Assembly (NCBI GenBank): GCA_035761265.1 | Contig: DASTRL010000080.1 | Span: forward strand, 1 to 44,429 | DNA from: CADEED01 sp035761265 | GTDB taxonomy: Bacteria; Pseudomonadota; Gammaproteobacteria; Steroidobacterales; Steroidobacteraceae | DNA length: 44,429 bases | Reading direction: 5' to 3' | In this document: piece after piece, positions 18,494 to 26,700 of the stretch | How the letters are laid out: each line of letters begins with the position of its first letter | How positions within the stretch are numbered: position 1 is the stretch's first letter | The notes under the pieces: generated by a model | Database searches by the model: none | What the model was told of the DNA's origin: nothing | Seen by the model: only the letters and a program-made list of their open reading frames with translations | Made by a program: the position numbers and the translations under genes

Positions 18494-20601
18494 GTGGCGG
18501 CAGTGTTGTGCCGCGCCGAGCCCGGCAGCGCGTTCTCGTCGAACACCACATCCACCGGCAGCACCGGCACCGGGCAGTCGATGATCAGGCAGATGGCGCG
18601 CAGCAGGTCCACCTGCGGCACCGTGAGCCGGCCACCGACGGCGATGACGCGCGCCATGCCTTCGGAAAACGAACGCTTGCCGGTGGGATGGACCCGTGAC
18701 ATCGCGGCCAGTGCGGTATCCAGCGCGGCGGGCGTGAGCAAGGTTTCGGGGAAAGGACTCCACTTCTGCGGGATCAGCATGCCCATGAGTCCCGCGCGGT
18801 AGGCATTCTGCCCCTGCCTGCCGGCGCCGAAGCGACACTGCGCGAGCGCGGCATACAGCTCGCAGACTGCCGGCGCCTGCTCGGGCAGCGGCACCGGTGG
18901 CGGCAGCTCGTCAGCCTTGGCGAGGCGTTTCTCCAGCACGCGCGTCACCGCGAAACGCAGCATGTCGCCCGTGGCCACGGTCGGCGCGAATGCGCGCGCC
19001 AGCGCGCGCAGGCGCTTGCGCTCCGCCGGGTCGAGCGCATCGAGCACGCCGAGCAGGTCGCTGAGCAGCGGCAAACGCGCGGGCGGCGCCAGCGCCGCGA
19101 CGCGCGCCACCTGTGCCTGGGTCGCCTTCATCAGTTCCACGCCGAGCAACGGTGCAAGCTTGATGAGCTGGGCACGCCACTTGGCCGGCTCCGCCGCCAG
19201 CATGGTGGCGACGTACACGGCCTGCACGGCCACGTTCGATTTCTCCAGTTGCGCGAGCGCGTCGGTCACCGACAACTGCTGTTCCGCGCTCAGGCGATTG
19301 CGCAGCACATCGGGCGGCAGCGCGCGCCCGCCGATCATGCGCACGCCCGAAGGCAGGGTCTCTTCGAGCGCGAGGCGCGAGCCCGTCACGGATGCTTCGG
19401 CACGCGCCGCTCCCGCCGGCGCCGCGGGAGCCGGGGATGCGGTCTGCGGTGTTCGCTCGAGCGGCGCGGCCATCATGACGGGCGCGACCTCGAGCGAGGT
19501 TGCCGCAGACGCCGCGGGCTCGGCGCGCGGCGCAGCCTCGGCGTCGGATTCGCCGGCCGGTTGCTGCGTGGCGCGCGCCGCGAGCTTGCGGCGCTCGTCG
19601 CTGACCAGGGCGCGGAACTTGACCGACGTGACCCGTGCATCGAGCGCGCGCACGCGCTCCTCGAGCGACGGATGCGTGGAGAACCAGGCAGCGCCGATCT
19701 TGTTGGCCCATGAAGGCGAGGTGCCCGCGAAGAACATGTGAGCCACGTTCACGGAGTTCTCGTGCTGCAGCTGCGAGCCTTCGGCGGTGGCTGCCATCGT
19801 GAGGAACGCGCCCTGCAGGGCCAGTGGATTGCGCGTGAATTGCACCGCGGACGCGTCCGCCAGGTGTTCACGACGGCGCGACACGGCGGCCTGCAGCAGC
19901 CTTCCTGCCAGCAAGCCCACGCTGCCGGCGATGAACACGCCGAGCGCGACGAGCTTGAGACGCCCCGCGCCCTTGCCCCGGCTGCGGCCGCGCATGATGC
20001 GGGTGGCCAGATCGGTGATGACGAACAGCCCGAAGATCCACGCCGTCAGGCGCATGTTGATGCGCATGTCGCCGTTGAGGATGTGGCTGAACTCGTGGCC
20101 GATCACCGCCTGCAATTGCTCGCGATCGAGCTTGTCGAGCGCGCCCTGCGTGACCGCCACTGCCGCCTCGTCGGGCGAATGTCCCGCGGCGAAGGCGTTG
20201 ATGCCGGACTCCGCGGGCAGCACGTACACCTGCGGCTTGCGGATGCGCGCGGCGATGGCCATCTCCTCGACGATGTTCAGCAGCCGCTGACGCTTCAGAT
20301 CGGCGTCGGTGGCCGTCACCGGCACGCCGCCGAGCGAACGCGCCACCACCGCGCCGCCGGCGCGCAGTTGCGAGCTCTTGTGCCAGGACGCGATCAGCAT
20401 GGTGCCGATCACGATCGCCGAGATCCACGCGAGGTATTCGGGGTGATGGCGCACCACGTACAGCGGATGACCGACCAGGCCGACGATGACGACCAGGTTG
20501 ATGACCGCGGTGACCAGCAGGAACGCGAGGATGAAGCCGAGCACCAGCCATCGGGTGAGGCTGCGCTGGGTTTCCTGCCGCTCGAAAAATTGCGTGGTCA
20601 C
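18475..20601 (-). CDS. M48 family (HtpX-like) membrane metalloprotease with long C-terminal region
   Basis: A 708-residue protein. Two membrane segments are near residues 17-75. The zinc motif HEFSH lies in AVIGHEFSHILNGDMRINM, two more membrane segments follow, and the third zinc ligand is in RREHLADASAVQFT. After about residue 345 there is an Ala/Pro-rich linker and a large helical C-terminal region that is absent from the roughly 290-residue E. coli HtpX. The protease core probably acts in membrane-protein quality control. The start is GTG at 20601 with no clear ribosome binding site. A perfect palindrome lies 16 bp upstream. Confidence 0.88.
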   Translation of the reverse strand: MTTQFFERQETQRSLTRWLVLGFILAFLLVTAVINLVVIVGLVGHPLYVVRHHPEYLAWISAIVIGTMLIASWHKSSQLRAGGAVVARSLGGVPVTATDADLKRQRLLNIVEEMAIAARIRKPQVYVLPAESGINAFAAGHSPDEAAVAVTQGALDKLDREQLQAVIGHEFSHILNGDMRINMRLTAWIFGLFVITDLATRIMRGRSRGKGAGRLKLVALGVFIAGSVGLLAGRLLQAAVSRRREHLADASAVQFTRNPLALQGAFLTMAATAEGSQLQHENSVNVAHMFFAGTSPSWANKIGAAWFSTHPSLEERVRALDARVTSVKFRALVSDERRKLAARATQQPAGESDAEAAPRAEPAASAATSLEVAPVMMAAPLERTPQTASPAPAAPAGAARAEASVTGSRLALEETLPSGVRMIGGRALPPDVLRNRLSAEQQLSVTDALAQLEKSNVAVQAVYVATMLAAEPAKWRAQLIKLAPLLGVELMKATQAQVARVAALAPPARLPLLSDLLGVLDALDPAERKRLRALARAFAPTVATGDMLRFAVTRVLEKRLAKADELPPPVPLPEQAPAVCELYAALAQCRFGAGRQGQNAYRAGLMGMLIPQKWSPFPETLLTPAALDTALAAMSRVHPTGKRSFSEGMARVIAVGGRLTVPQVDLLRAICLIIDCPVPVLPVDVVFDENALPGSARHNTAATQASAR

Positions 20602-20616
20602 TGGCGCAAACTACCG

Positions 20617-20633
20617 CCAAATCATTGATTTGG
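20617..20633. promoter_or_regulatory. 17-bp perfect palindrome, likely operator
   Basis: CCAAATCA-T-TGATTTGG is an 8-bp perfect inverted repeat around one central base. It lies 16 bp upstream of the M48 protease start and 115 bp upstream of the small membrane protein gene. There is no T-run after it on either strand, so an operator is more likely than a terminator. I do not recognise the regulator. Confidence 0.5.
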
Positions 20634-20747
20634 ACGTGCGCTGGCGCACGCCGGGCGCACATATTCCAGCCACAACTGCGACCGGTTTAACGGTTGCGGG
20701 CCCGTGACCCGGCGCCTTTCCGGATCCGCGGGGTATGATCCTGCGCC

Positions 20748-20969
20748 ATGAACCTCGAGCCGCAGAAAACCTCCGAGATCCGCACCGGCAGCGGCACTGC
20801 ACGCGTACTTGCCGGTCTGTGCATCCTGGCGCTCGCGGCCTTGGGCATCCTGGTGGTGCTCGAAGTGATTCCGCGCGAGGCCCTGGCGCAGGTCGCCACC
20901 AGGACCGGGATCATAGCCGCCATCTGCGTCGTATCCGCGGTGGCGATCGGATTCCTGACGAAACGCTGA
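20748..20969 (+). CDS. Small two-segment membrane protein
   Basis: A 73-residue protein with two hydrophobic segments (about 19-41 and 50-69), joined by a short acidic/basic loop EVIPREALAQVATRTG. It has no recognised domain. TATGAT at 20734-20739 lies 8 nt before the ATG and there is no Shine-Dalgarno sequence, which suggests a leaderless transcript. The nucleotidyltransferase gene follows after 5 bp, so the two are probably co-transcribed. Confidence 0.75.
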   Translation: MNLEPQKTSEIRTGSGTARVLAGLCILALAALGILVVLEVIPREALAQVATRTGIIAAICVVSAVAIGFLTKR

Positions 20970-20974
20970 GCGGC

Positions 20975-21604
20975 GTGGACGCAGCCCCCGAGTCCGGCCA
21001 TATCCACGTCGTGGTCCTGGCGGCCGGGGCTTCCACGCGATTCGGCTCCACCAAGCAGCTGGTGCGCGTCAACGGGCGGCCGCTGATGCACACCGTGGTC
21101 AGTCGCGCGGTGGAGCTCGCCGGGCACTCCGTCACCGTGGTGCTGGGCGCGCACGCGGGTGAGCTCGCGCCGCTGCTCAAACACAGCCCCGCTTCCGTGG
21201 CTGTGAACCGCGAATGGGCCGAAGGCATCGCCAGCTCCATCCGCGAGGGCCTGGCCCACGCGCCATCCACCGCCGATGCCATCCTGATCATGCTCGCCGA
21301 CCAGGCCGCGGTGACCATCGAGGATCTGCGCCGGCTCGCCGGCACGTGGCGGCGCAATCCTCATTCCATCGCGGCGGCGCAGTACTCCGGTGGCGTCGGC
21401 GTGCCGGCGGTGTTTCCGCGCTGGTGCTTCCGCGACCTCAATGAATTGCGCGGCGACCGTGGCGCGCAGTCGCTGTTGCAGCGATTCGTCGACCGGCTGG
21501 TGCGCCTGCCGATGCCGAGCGCCGAGCTCGACATCGACCGCCCCGAGGATCTGCTCGCGCTCGACGTGGCGACGCAGGTGAAGCGCCAGCAACTCGGCGA
21601 ATAG
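20975..21604 (+). CDS. MocA/MobA-like nucleotidyltransferase
   Basis: A 209-residue NTP-transferase. The nucleotide loop is VVVLAAGASTRFGSTKQLV, with the catalytic-site motif LIMLADQAAV (LxDQP type), the GDRGAQSLL segment typical of MocA, and DIDRPEDLLAL at the end. MocA proteins make molybdopterin cytosine dinucleotide from CTP, which fits the XdhC-like gene 3.3 kb upstream. A MobA-like or unrelated NTP transferase role is also possible. The GTG at 20975 is the first start that keeps the domain intact and avoids overlap with the small membrane protein gene. Confidence 0.82.
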   Translation: MDAAPESGHIHVVVLAAGASTRFGSTKQLVRVNGRPLMHTVVSRAVELAGHSVTVVLGAHAGELAPLLKHSPASVAVNREWAEGIASSIREGLAHAPSTADAILIMLADQAAVTIEDLRRLAGTWRRNPHSIAAAQYSGGVGVPAVFPRWCFRDLNELRGDRGAQSLLQRFVDRLVRLPMPSAELDIDRPEDLLALDVATQVKRQQLGE

Positions 21605-21624
21605 CGCTTCGCAGGCCCGCACGC

Positions 21625-22380
21625 CTACCGGTCGAACAGCAGCGCCAGCAGGTGCGCGACCGGAAATGCCAGCACCAGCAATGTGCACGGCGCGATGCAC
21701 AGCATCAGCGTGGCCCACAGCTTGAGCGGCGCGGCACGCGCCAGTCTCTCGGCGCGCGCGAACCTGCCGGCCGCCGCCTGCCGCGCGCGTTCGCGCAGGA
21801 TGGCGCCGGCATCGACGCCGGTGCGGTCCGCGCTGCGCAGCGCCATCACGGCCGTGGAGAACCAGCGCAGGCCCATGCGCTGATCCAGCTCGCGCAGCGC
21901 ATCCTGCAGCTCGGCACCGGCGTGCACTTCGAGCACGACGCGCGCCCAGGCGCGGCGCAGTGGACCTTCCGGCGTGTGCGCGGCGCAGGCGTTCAGCGCC
22001 GCCATCAAACTACTGCCGGACTCCACGGCCAGCGCGATCAGGTCGAGGTGCAGCGCAAGCTCGTCGAGCAACGCCTGCTCCGCACGACGCCGCAGGCTGT
22101 CGAGGAACAGCGGAGCCGCCGCGAAGCCCAGCGCCGCGGCCGCGAGCGCGGCGCCGGCGGCCGCCATCCCCAGGGATGCGGTGGCGAGCAGGACCGGGAC
22201 GCCGCCCAGGAAGCCGATGAAGCCGCGCGTCGCCATCCAGTGCGAAGGCGTCGACAGATGCCCGAGCTCGCCCGAATGCAGGGCCGCGCGGATCTGCCGC
22301 AGGCCGCGCGATCCCGGGATCGCGAGCACCACTCCCGGGAACATCAGCAGCAGCAGCAATGGCATGGGAATTTCGGCCAC
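21625..22380 (-). CDS. TadC-like type II secretion system F-domain protein
   Basis: A 251-residue inner-membrane protein with an N-terminal hydrophobic segment, a pair of segments around 50-95, the T2SSF helical domain (about 105-215, ELALHLDLIALAVESGSSLM and GLRWFSTAVMALRSADRTGV), and a C-terminal membrane segment. Such proteins form the inner-membrane platform of Tad pili or type II secretion systems. GTG at 22380, 2 nt after the preceding stop, is the preferred start; ATG at 22365 is an alternative. No Tad ATPase, pilin or secretin genes are in the window. Confidence 0.85.
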   Translation of the reverse strand: MAEIPMPLLLLLMFPGVVLAIPGSRGLRQIRAALHSGELGHLSTPSHWMATRGFIGFLGGVPVLLATASLGMAAAGAALAAAALGFAAAPLFLDSLRRRAEQALLDELALHLDLIALAVESGSSLMAALNACAAHTPEGPLRRAWARVVLEVHAGAELQDALRELDQRMGLRWFSTAVMALRSADRTGVDAGAILRERARQAAAGRFARAERLARAAPLKLWATLMLCIAPCTLLVLAFPVAHLLALLFDR

Positions 22381-22382
22381 GT

Positions 22383-22898
22383 TCAGATCTCGACGCGCGC
22401 CACGCGCCACAGCAGCCAGCAGCCCAGCAGCTCGATCGCGACCAGCAGCGCGAGCGCCGCCGGAGGTGGTGCGAGTCCCACGAGACTCAATCCCACGACG
22501 GCGATGCCCGGCGCCGCGGTCGCCACCGCGCCGCGAAGCCGGCCCGGCGCCGTGCGCGCCAGCATCTTGCGCTCGAAGGCGACGCGGCGCTTCAACCGCA
22601 GCGCCAGTCGTTGCGCCGCCTGCGCGATCAGCTCCGCGTCCGGCTGCGCGAGCTGCTGCGCGAACTCGAACGCGAGGACCTCGGGAGTTCCGAGGCGCCG
22701 CAGGCGCTCGTGAAGCTGCGGGTCGAGCGGCGCATGGCATTGCGACACGCGGGACTGGCGCGCGTACTCGAGCAACGCGGCTGCCACCTCGCTCGATTCG
22801 CGACTGGCACGCCGGCGCAGCAGGGTCTCGAACGCCGGAAAGATGGCCAGGCTCGAAATCACCAGGCAGCAGAGCAGCAGTGCCCCGTCGATGCTCAT
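22383..22898 (-). CDS. Short TadB-like membrane protein
   Basis: A 171-residue protein with one N-terminal membrane segment (IDGALLLCCLVISSLAIF), a soluble helical middle, a basic helix (LALRLKRRVAFERKMLARTA) like the end of a T2SSF domain, and two C-terminal membrane segments. Normal TadB proteins are about 300 residues, so the first half of the F domain seems to be missing. The ATG at 22898 has GGGAG upstream and overlaps the stop of a 44-residue frame as ATGA. The TadB relationship is inferred from layout and from its TadC-like neighbour. Confidence 0.7.
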   Translation of the reverse strand: MSIDGALLLCCLVISSLAIFPAFETLLRRRASRESSEVAAALLEYARQSRVSQCHAPLDPQLHERLRRLGTPEVLAFEFAQQLAQPDAELIAQAAQRLALRLKRRVAFERKMLARTAPGRLRGAVATAAPGIAVVGLSLVGLAPPPAALALLVAIELLGCWLLWRVARVEI

Positions 22899-23029
22899 GA
22901 GCCGGCTCCCGCGAACCACCGGCCGCCATACGCCTGCCACAGCCCCGACGCCAGCATGATCGCGAGCGCCAGGATGGCGAGGCGCTCGACGTGCCGCGTG
23001 CAACGTTGGTGAGGGTGGCGCGCATTCAT
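22895..23029 (-). CDS. Candidate 44-residue single-pass membrane protein, first gene of the Tad-like module
   Basis: A frame reading MNARHPHQRCTRHVERLAIL and then ALAIMLASGLWQAYGG, i.e. a basic N-terminus and one hydrophobic segment. Its TGA overlaps the ATG of the TadB-like gene (ATGA), the usual sign of coupling in this genome. The ribosome binding site is weak (GAGCG). It could be a small pilus-associated membrane protein or just a coupling leader. Confidence 0.5.
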   Translation of the reverse strand: MNARHPHQRCTRHVERLAILALAIMLASGLWQAYGGRWFAGAGS

Positions 23030-23126
23030 GCACGCTCATTGGACTCCGCGGCGCGCGCGTTGTCGCCGCGCCTAACTGGTGCAAATGCCGCCGTTTGACG
23101 CTTGCGTGGCGCCGCCCAGGCGTCGT

Positions 23127-23693
23127 CTAGGCGCGCACCGCCGAGATGTGCCCGGCCTCGATGGCTTCGCGATTCGCGTTGCGAAACACGTTGAGGTAGT
23201 CAGGGTTCGTGAATGCCAGCTTCATGAACACCACCTGTCCCGGCCCGCTCATGATGCCGTCGAACTGCACGTTCGCTTCCTTGATGCGTACCGGTTGATA
23301 GAAGCTGGTCTGCGGCGGCCTGGCGCGGCGCAGCCGGTAGAACACCCCTGCACTCACCAGGCCCAGCGTCACGCTGTTCGCGAACAGGTGCAGGGTGATC
23401 CACTCGGGCAGCGTGACCTGCACGCCGAGCGCGATCAGCGCCAGGAACCACAGGCAGATGAACAGCGCGCAGACCAGCAAGCGCGCGAAGAATCCCGCAG
23501 GCCGCCGTCGCGTGCTCTTGCGGCAGGCGGCGCAGATGGGCACCGCCAGGTTGAACGTGGTCTCGGTGCCGCCGATGCCGAAGTAGCGCGTGACGCGCGT
23601 GTCCTGCACCTCGCTCACGCAATGCGTGTCGCCACAGTTGCAGCAGAACGTCATGGGAAAGATCAGCGAGGGACGCTGCAGTTCCAGGGCCAT
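23127..23693 (-). CDS. Membrane protein with cysteine-rich (zinc-ribbon-like) N-terminus
   Basis: A 188-residue protein. Cysteine pairs CCNC and CAAC in the first 55 residues suggest a zinc-binding ribbon. Two hydrophobic segments follow (about 68-92 and 99-118), then a cytoplasmic tail with FMKLAFTNPDYLNVFRNANR. I do not recognise a family function. It starts 10 bp after mmsA on the same strand, so it is probably the second gene of that transcript. A start at the second methionine (MTFCCNCGD, 23654) is possible. Confidence 0.75.
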   Translation of the reverse strand: MALELQRPSLIFPMTFCCNCGDTHCVSEVQDTRVTRYFGIGGTETTFNLAVPICAACRKSTRRRPAGFFARLLVCALFICLWFLALIALGVQVTLPEWITLHLFANSVTLGLVSAGVFYRLRRARPPQTSFYQPVRIKEANVQFDGIMSGPGQVVFMKLAFTNPDYLNVFRNANREAIEAGHISAVRA

Positions 23694-23703
23694 GGCGTCG
23701 GGG

Positions 23704-25230
23704 TCACTTCATGGTCGGCATGACGAATTCGGCCGCCTGCGCCCCATCCGGGCGCAACCCACCCGCCGGCCAGCGACTGGTCACGGTCTTCAGGCGCGTG
23801 TAGAAGCGCACGCCTTCCATGCCGTGCATGGCGTGGTCCGCGAAATTCGAACGCCGCCAGCCGCCGAAGCTGAAGAAGGCCATGGGCACCGGGATGGGCA
23901 CGTTCACGCCCACCATGCCCGCCTCGATGGCCTGCACGAACGCGCGCGCCGCGCCGCCATCGCGCGTGAACACGGCGGTGCCGTTCGCGTACTCGTGCGC
24001 ATTCACCAGATCGATGGCCGCCTCGAGCGTGGGCACGCGCACCACCACCAGCACGGGGCCGAAGATCTCCTCGCGATAGATCTTCATCGCCGGCGTCACG
24101 CGGTCGAACAGGCTGCCGCCGAGGAAGAATCCGTTCTCGTAACCAGGCACCTGCGCGCCACGGCCGTCGACCACGAGCTGCGCACCTTCGGCCACGCCCG
24201 CTTCGATGTAGCCGACCACGCGCTCGCGATGCGCGGCGGTGATCAGCGGGCCCATGTCGGCCTCGCCATTCTGCGAGTGATCGATGCGCAAGTTGCGCAC
24301 GCGCGCTGCCAGCGCCGCGACCAGGCGGTCGGCGGTGGCATCTGCCACGGCGACCGCCGCGGAAATCGCCATGCAGCGTTCGCCCGCCGAACCGTAGGCC
24401 GCGCCTAACAAGGCATCGGCGGTGAGATCCACGTCCGCGTCCGGCAGCATGACCAGGTGATTCTTGGCGCCACCCAGCGCCTGCGCGCGCTTGCCGTGCG
24501 CCACGGCTTCGCGCTGCACGTATTCGGCAATCGGTGTCGATCCCACGAAGCTCACGGCGTCCACGCCCGGATGGCGCAGCAGCGCATCCACGGCCACCCG
24601 GTCGCCGTGCACCACGTTGAACACACCGGAGGGCAGGCCCGCTTCCTCCAGCCACCGCGCCAGCAGCAGGCTCGCGCCGGGATCGCGCTCCGAAGGTTTC
24701 AGGACGAAGGCGTTGCCGCACACCAGTGCCACCGGGAACATCCACAGCGGCACCATCGCCGGAAAATTGAACGGCGTGATGCCCACTGCCACGCCGAGCG
24801 GCTGTCGCAGCGAGTAGCTGTCGACGCCCGTGCCGACATTTCCGGCGAATTCGCCCTTGGTGAGGTGCGGCGCGCCGCAGGCGAATTCCACGACTTCGAG
24901 GCCGCGCGTCACTTCGCCGGCCGCGTCGCTCACCAGCTTGCCGTGCTCGCTGGCGATGATGCGCGCCAGCTCGGCGCGACGCGCCTCGAGGATTTCCCGG
25001 AACCTGAAGAGCACGCGGGCACGCTTCAGTGCCGGCGTGGCCGCCCAGGCGGGAAACGCCGCGCGCGCCGCGCGCACCGCCGCGTCCACTTCGGCCTCGG
25101 ATGCCAGCGCCACGCGCGACGCGACGATGCCCAGCGACGGATTGAACACGTCGCCCGCCCGCCCGGAATTTCCCGCGACGGCGCGCCCGCCGATCCAGTG
25201 AAAGTAGTTGCCGACGCGATCCTGGGTCAT
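23704..25230 (-). CDS. mmsA: CoA-acylating methylmalonate-semialdehyde dehydrogenase
   Basis: A 508-residue aldehyde dehydrogenase superfamily enzyme. The MmsA-specific features are GNYFHWIGGRAV at the start, GITPFNFPAMVPLWMFPVAL, the catalytic cysteine in YGSAGERCMAIS, and VPIPVPMAFFSFGGWRRSNF near the end. It converts methylmalonate or malonate semialdehyde to propionyl- or acetyl-CoA in valine, pyrimidine or inositol breakdown. No other valine or inositol genes are adjacent. It starts 32 bp from the divergent membrane protein gene. TACACT (minus strand, 25245-25240) is a possible -10 box. Confidence 0.94.
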   Translation of the reverse strand: MTQDRVGNYFHWIGGRAVAGNSGRAGDVFNPSLGIVASRVALASEAEVDAAVRAARAAFPAWAATPALKRARVLFRFREILEARRAELARIIASEHGKLVSDAAGEVTRGLEVVEFACGAPHLTKGEFAGNVGTGVDSYSLRQPLGVAVGITPFNFPAMVPLWMFPVALVCGNAFVLKPSERDPGASLLLARWLEEAGLPSGVFNVVHGDRVAVDALLRHPGVDAVSFVGSTPIAEYVQREAVAHGKRAQALGGAKNHLVMLPDADVDLTADALLGAAYGSAGERCMAISAAVAVADATADRLVAALAARVRNLRIDHSQNGEADMGPLITAAHRERVVGYIEAGVAEGAQLVVDGRGAQVPGYENGFFLGGSLFDRVTPAMKIYREEIFGPVLVVVRVPTLEAAIDLVNAHEYANGTAVFTRDGGAARAFVQAIEAGMVGVNVPIPVPMAFFSFGGWRRSNFADHAMHGMEGVRFYTRLKTVTSRWPAGGLRPDGAQAAEFVMPTMK

Positions 25231-25262
25231 TAGGCGGCGAGTGTACCTCTATACTGTGGGCG
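25231..25262. promoter_or_regulatory. Minimal 32-bp divergent promoter region
   Basis: Two -10-like hexamers lie 4 bp apart on opposite strands: TACACT on the minus strand (25245-25240, toward mmsA) and TATACT on the plus strand (25250-25255, 7 nt before the ATG at 25263). Any -35 elements would lie near or inside the opposite gene, so the two promoters should interfere with each other. Confidence 0.45.
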
Positions 25263-25898
25263 ATGAACCAACCGCCGGCCGAGCTGCAGAGGCTGCTGCA
25301 GCACATCGATGAGCTGATCGAACAAGCCCCGGACGAACCGGCACGCGCCGAGCTGCAGCGGCTGCGTGCGCGCGTGAACACGCCGGAAATGCGCGACATG
25401 GCGCGCGAGCTCGCGGGCAGCCGCCGCTCCAAGCCCGAGGAACTGGTGCTCGAGTTCCACGATCCGCTGCTGCCGCCGGTGCTGACCGCGGTGGGTTGCG
25501 TGATCGCCGCCGCCGTGTGCCTGTTCGCGGTGGTGGAAGGATTCAAGACGAGCGCGGTGGTGATCGCCGGCACCGAAGTGAACCTGTGGCTGACGGCCGC
25601 ATTCGCCGGCGCCTGCACGGCGATGTTCAGCGCCTTGTCCTTCATGCGGACCTTTTCGGTTCGCGTCGACACGCTCGGCATGGCTTCGCGGGCCAGCGGC
25701 GCCCGCTGGCGCCGGCTGCGCCTCGGCGTGATGCTGTGGAAGGACATCCGCTCGATGCGCGAACGCGCGGAGGATCGCGTGCTCGAGGTGCGCGCCGCCG
25801 ACGACGTGTTGCTGGAGATCCCGATGCGCGTCGTGAACTACCCGATCCTGCGCCAGCACCTGGACAACATGGTCCGCCTGTACGGCGACCGCGCCTGA
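25263..25898 (+). CDS. Membrane protein with PH-like cytoplasmic tail
   Basis: A 211-residue protein. A helical N-terminus rich in Leu, Glu and Arg (about 1-60) is followed by two membrane segments (about 72-93 and 108-128) and a soluble C-terminal part. The latter (FSVRVDTLGMASRASGARWR, then LWKDIRSMRE) resembles bacterial PH-type beta domains. Its function is unknown. It has no ribosome binding site, and TATACT lies 7 nt upstream of the ATG. It ends 1 bp before the convergent cysQ stop. Confidence 0.75.
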   Translation: MNQPPAELQRLLQHIDELIEQAPDEPARAELQRLRARVNTPEMRDMARELAGSRRSKPEELVLEFHDPLLPPVLTAVGCVIAAAVCLFAVVEGFKTSAVVIAGTEVNLWLTAAFAGACTAMFSALSFMRTFSVRVDTLGMASRASGARWRRLRLGVMLWKDIRSMRERAEDRVLEVRAADDVLLEIPMRVVNYPILRQHLDNMVRLYGDRA

Positions 25899-25899
25899 C

Positions 25900-26700
25900 T
25901 CAGCGCCGGCCCCAGGCCACGAAATTCCCGTTGCGGAATCCAGGCTTGCCGTAGGTGAACGGCTCGCCGCCGAGGCCCGTCACGCTGCCGCCCGCGGCGG
26001 CCAGCACGGCATGGCCGGCGGCCGTGTCCCACTCCATGGTGGTGCCGATGCGCGGGTAGACGTCCGCCTGGCCGCTCGCCACCAGGCAGAACTTGAGCGA
26101 CGAGCCGATGGAGCGGAACTCGCCGATCGGGTAGTTAGCCAGGAAGGCGTCGGTCTCCGGCGTGCGGTGCGAGCGTGAAGCCACTGCGACCAGCTTGTCG
26201 CGCGGCACGGCGCGCGCCTGGATGGCCGAGCCCAGCGAAGGCATGGTGCCGTCGGGATCCGCGTCGATGTGACCCGCCCTGCCGCCGCGCACGTCCCCCC
26301 AGTACAGCTCGCCTCGCGCCGGTGCATAGACCACGCCCAGCACCGGCTCTCCGGCCTCGATCAACGCGACGTTCACCGTGAACTCGTCGCGACGGCTCAC
26401 GAATTCGCGCGTGCCATCCAGCGGATCGACCAGGAAGAACCGGTCGGCGTCGCTCGTACCGAGAAGCGCCGGCACTCGCCCGGCGGACACGGCTTCCTCG
26501 GCCACCACCGGGATCTGCGGCGCGATCGCCGCCAGGTCCCCGAGGATGATCTTCTCCGCGGCCTCGTCGGCCGCGGTCACGGGCGAGGCATCCGCCTTGT
26601 CGCGCACCGCGAAATCGGTGTGGTACACCGCCATGATCGCGCCACCGGCGCGCTGCGCGGTGTAGATCAGCGACTGCAGCAGCGCGCCGTCATTGCCCAC
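25900..26700 (-). CDS. cysQ: 3'(2'),5'-bisphosphate nucleotidase CysQ
   Basis: A 266-residue inositol-monophosphatase-fold enzyme. Metal-binding motifs are the glutamate in VVAEEA, DPLDGTREF and EWDTAAGHAVLAAAGG. It hydrolyses the sulfate-assimilation by-product PAP to AMP. The GTG start at 26700 has a strong GGAGG site 7 nt upstream and overlaps the end of malQ by 11 bp. A PAP phosphatase at the end of a glycogen operon is unusual, and I see no functional link beyond co-transcription. Confidence 0.92.
   Translation of the reverse strand: MGNDGALLQSLIYTAQRAGGAIMAVYHTDFAVRDKADASPVTAADEAAEKIILGDLAAIAPQIPVVAEEAVSAGRVPALLGTSDADRFFLVDPLDGTREFVSRRDEFTVNVALIEAGEPVLGVVYAPARGELYWGDVRGGRAGHIDADPDGTMPSLGSAIQARAVPRDKLVAVASRSHRTPETDAFLANYPIGEFRSIGSSLKFCLVASGQADVYPRIGTTMEWDTAAGHAVLAAAGGSVTGLGGEPFTYGKPGFRNGNFVAWGRR

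Noticed and set aside
8296..24409. Recurrent GTTAGGC/GCCTAAC heptamer (near 8296, 9855, 12308, 23070, 24403)
   Set aside because: About five copies are what base composition alone would predict for this window, so it is not a clear signal, unlike GTAGTT(A/T)G.
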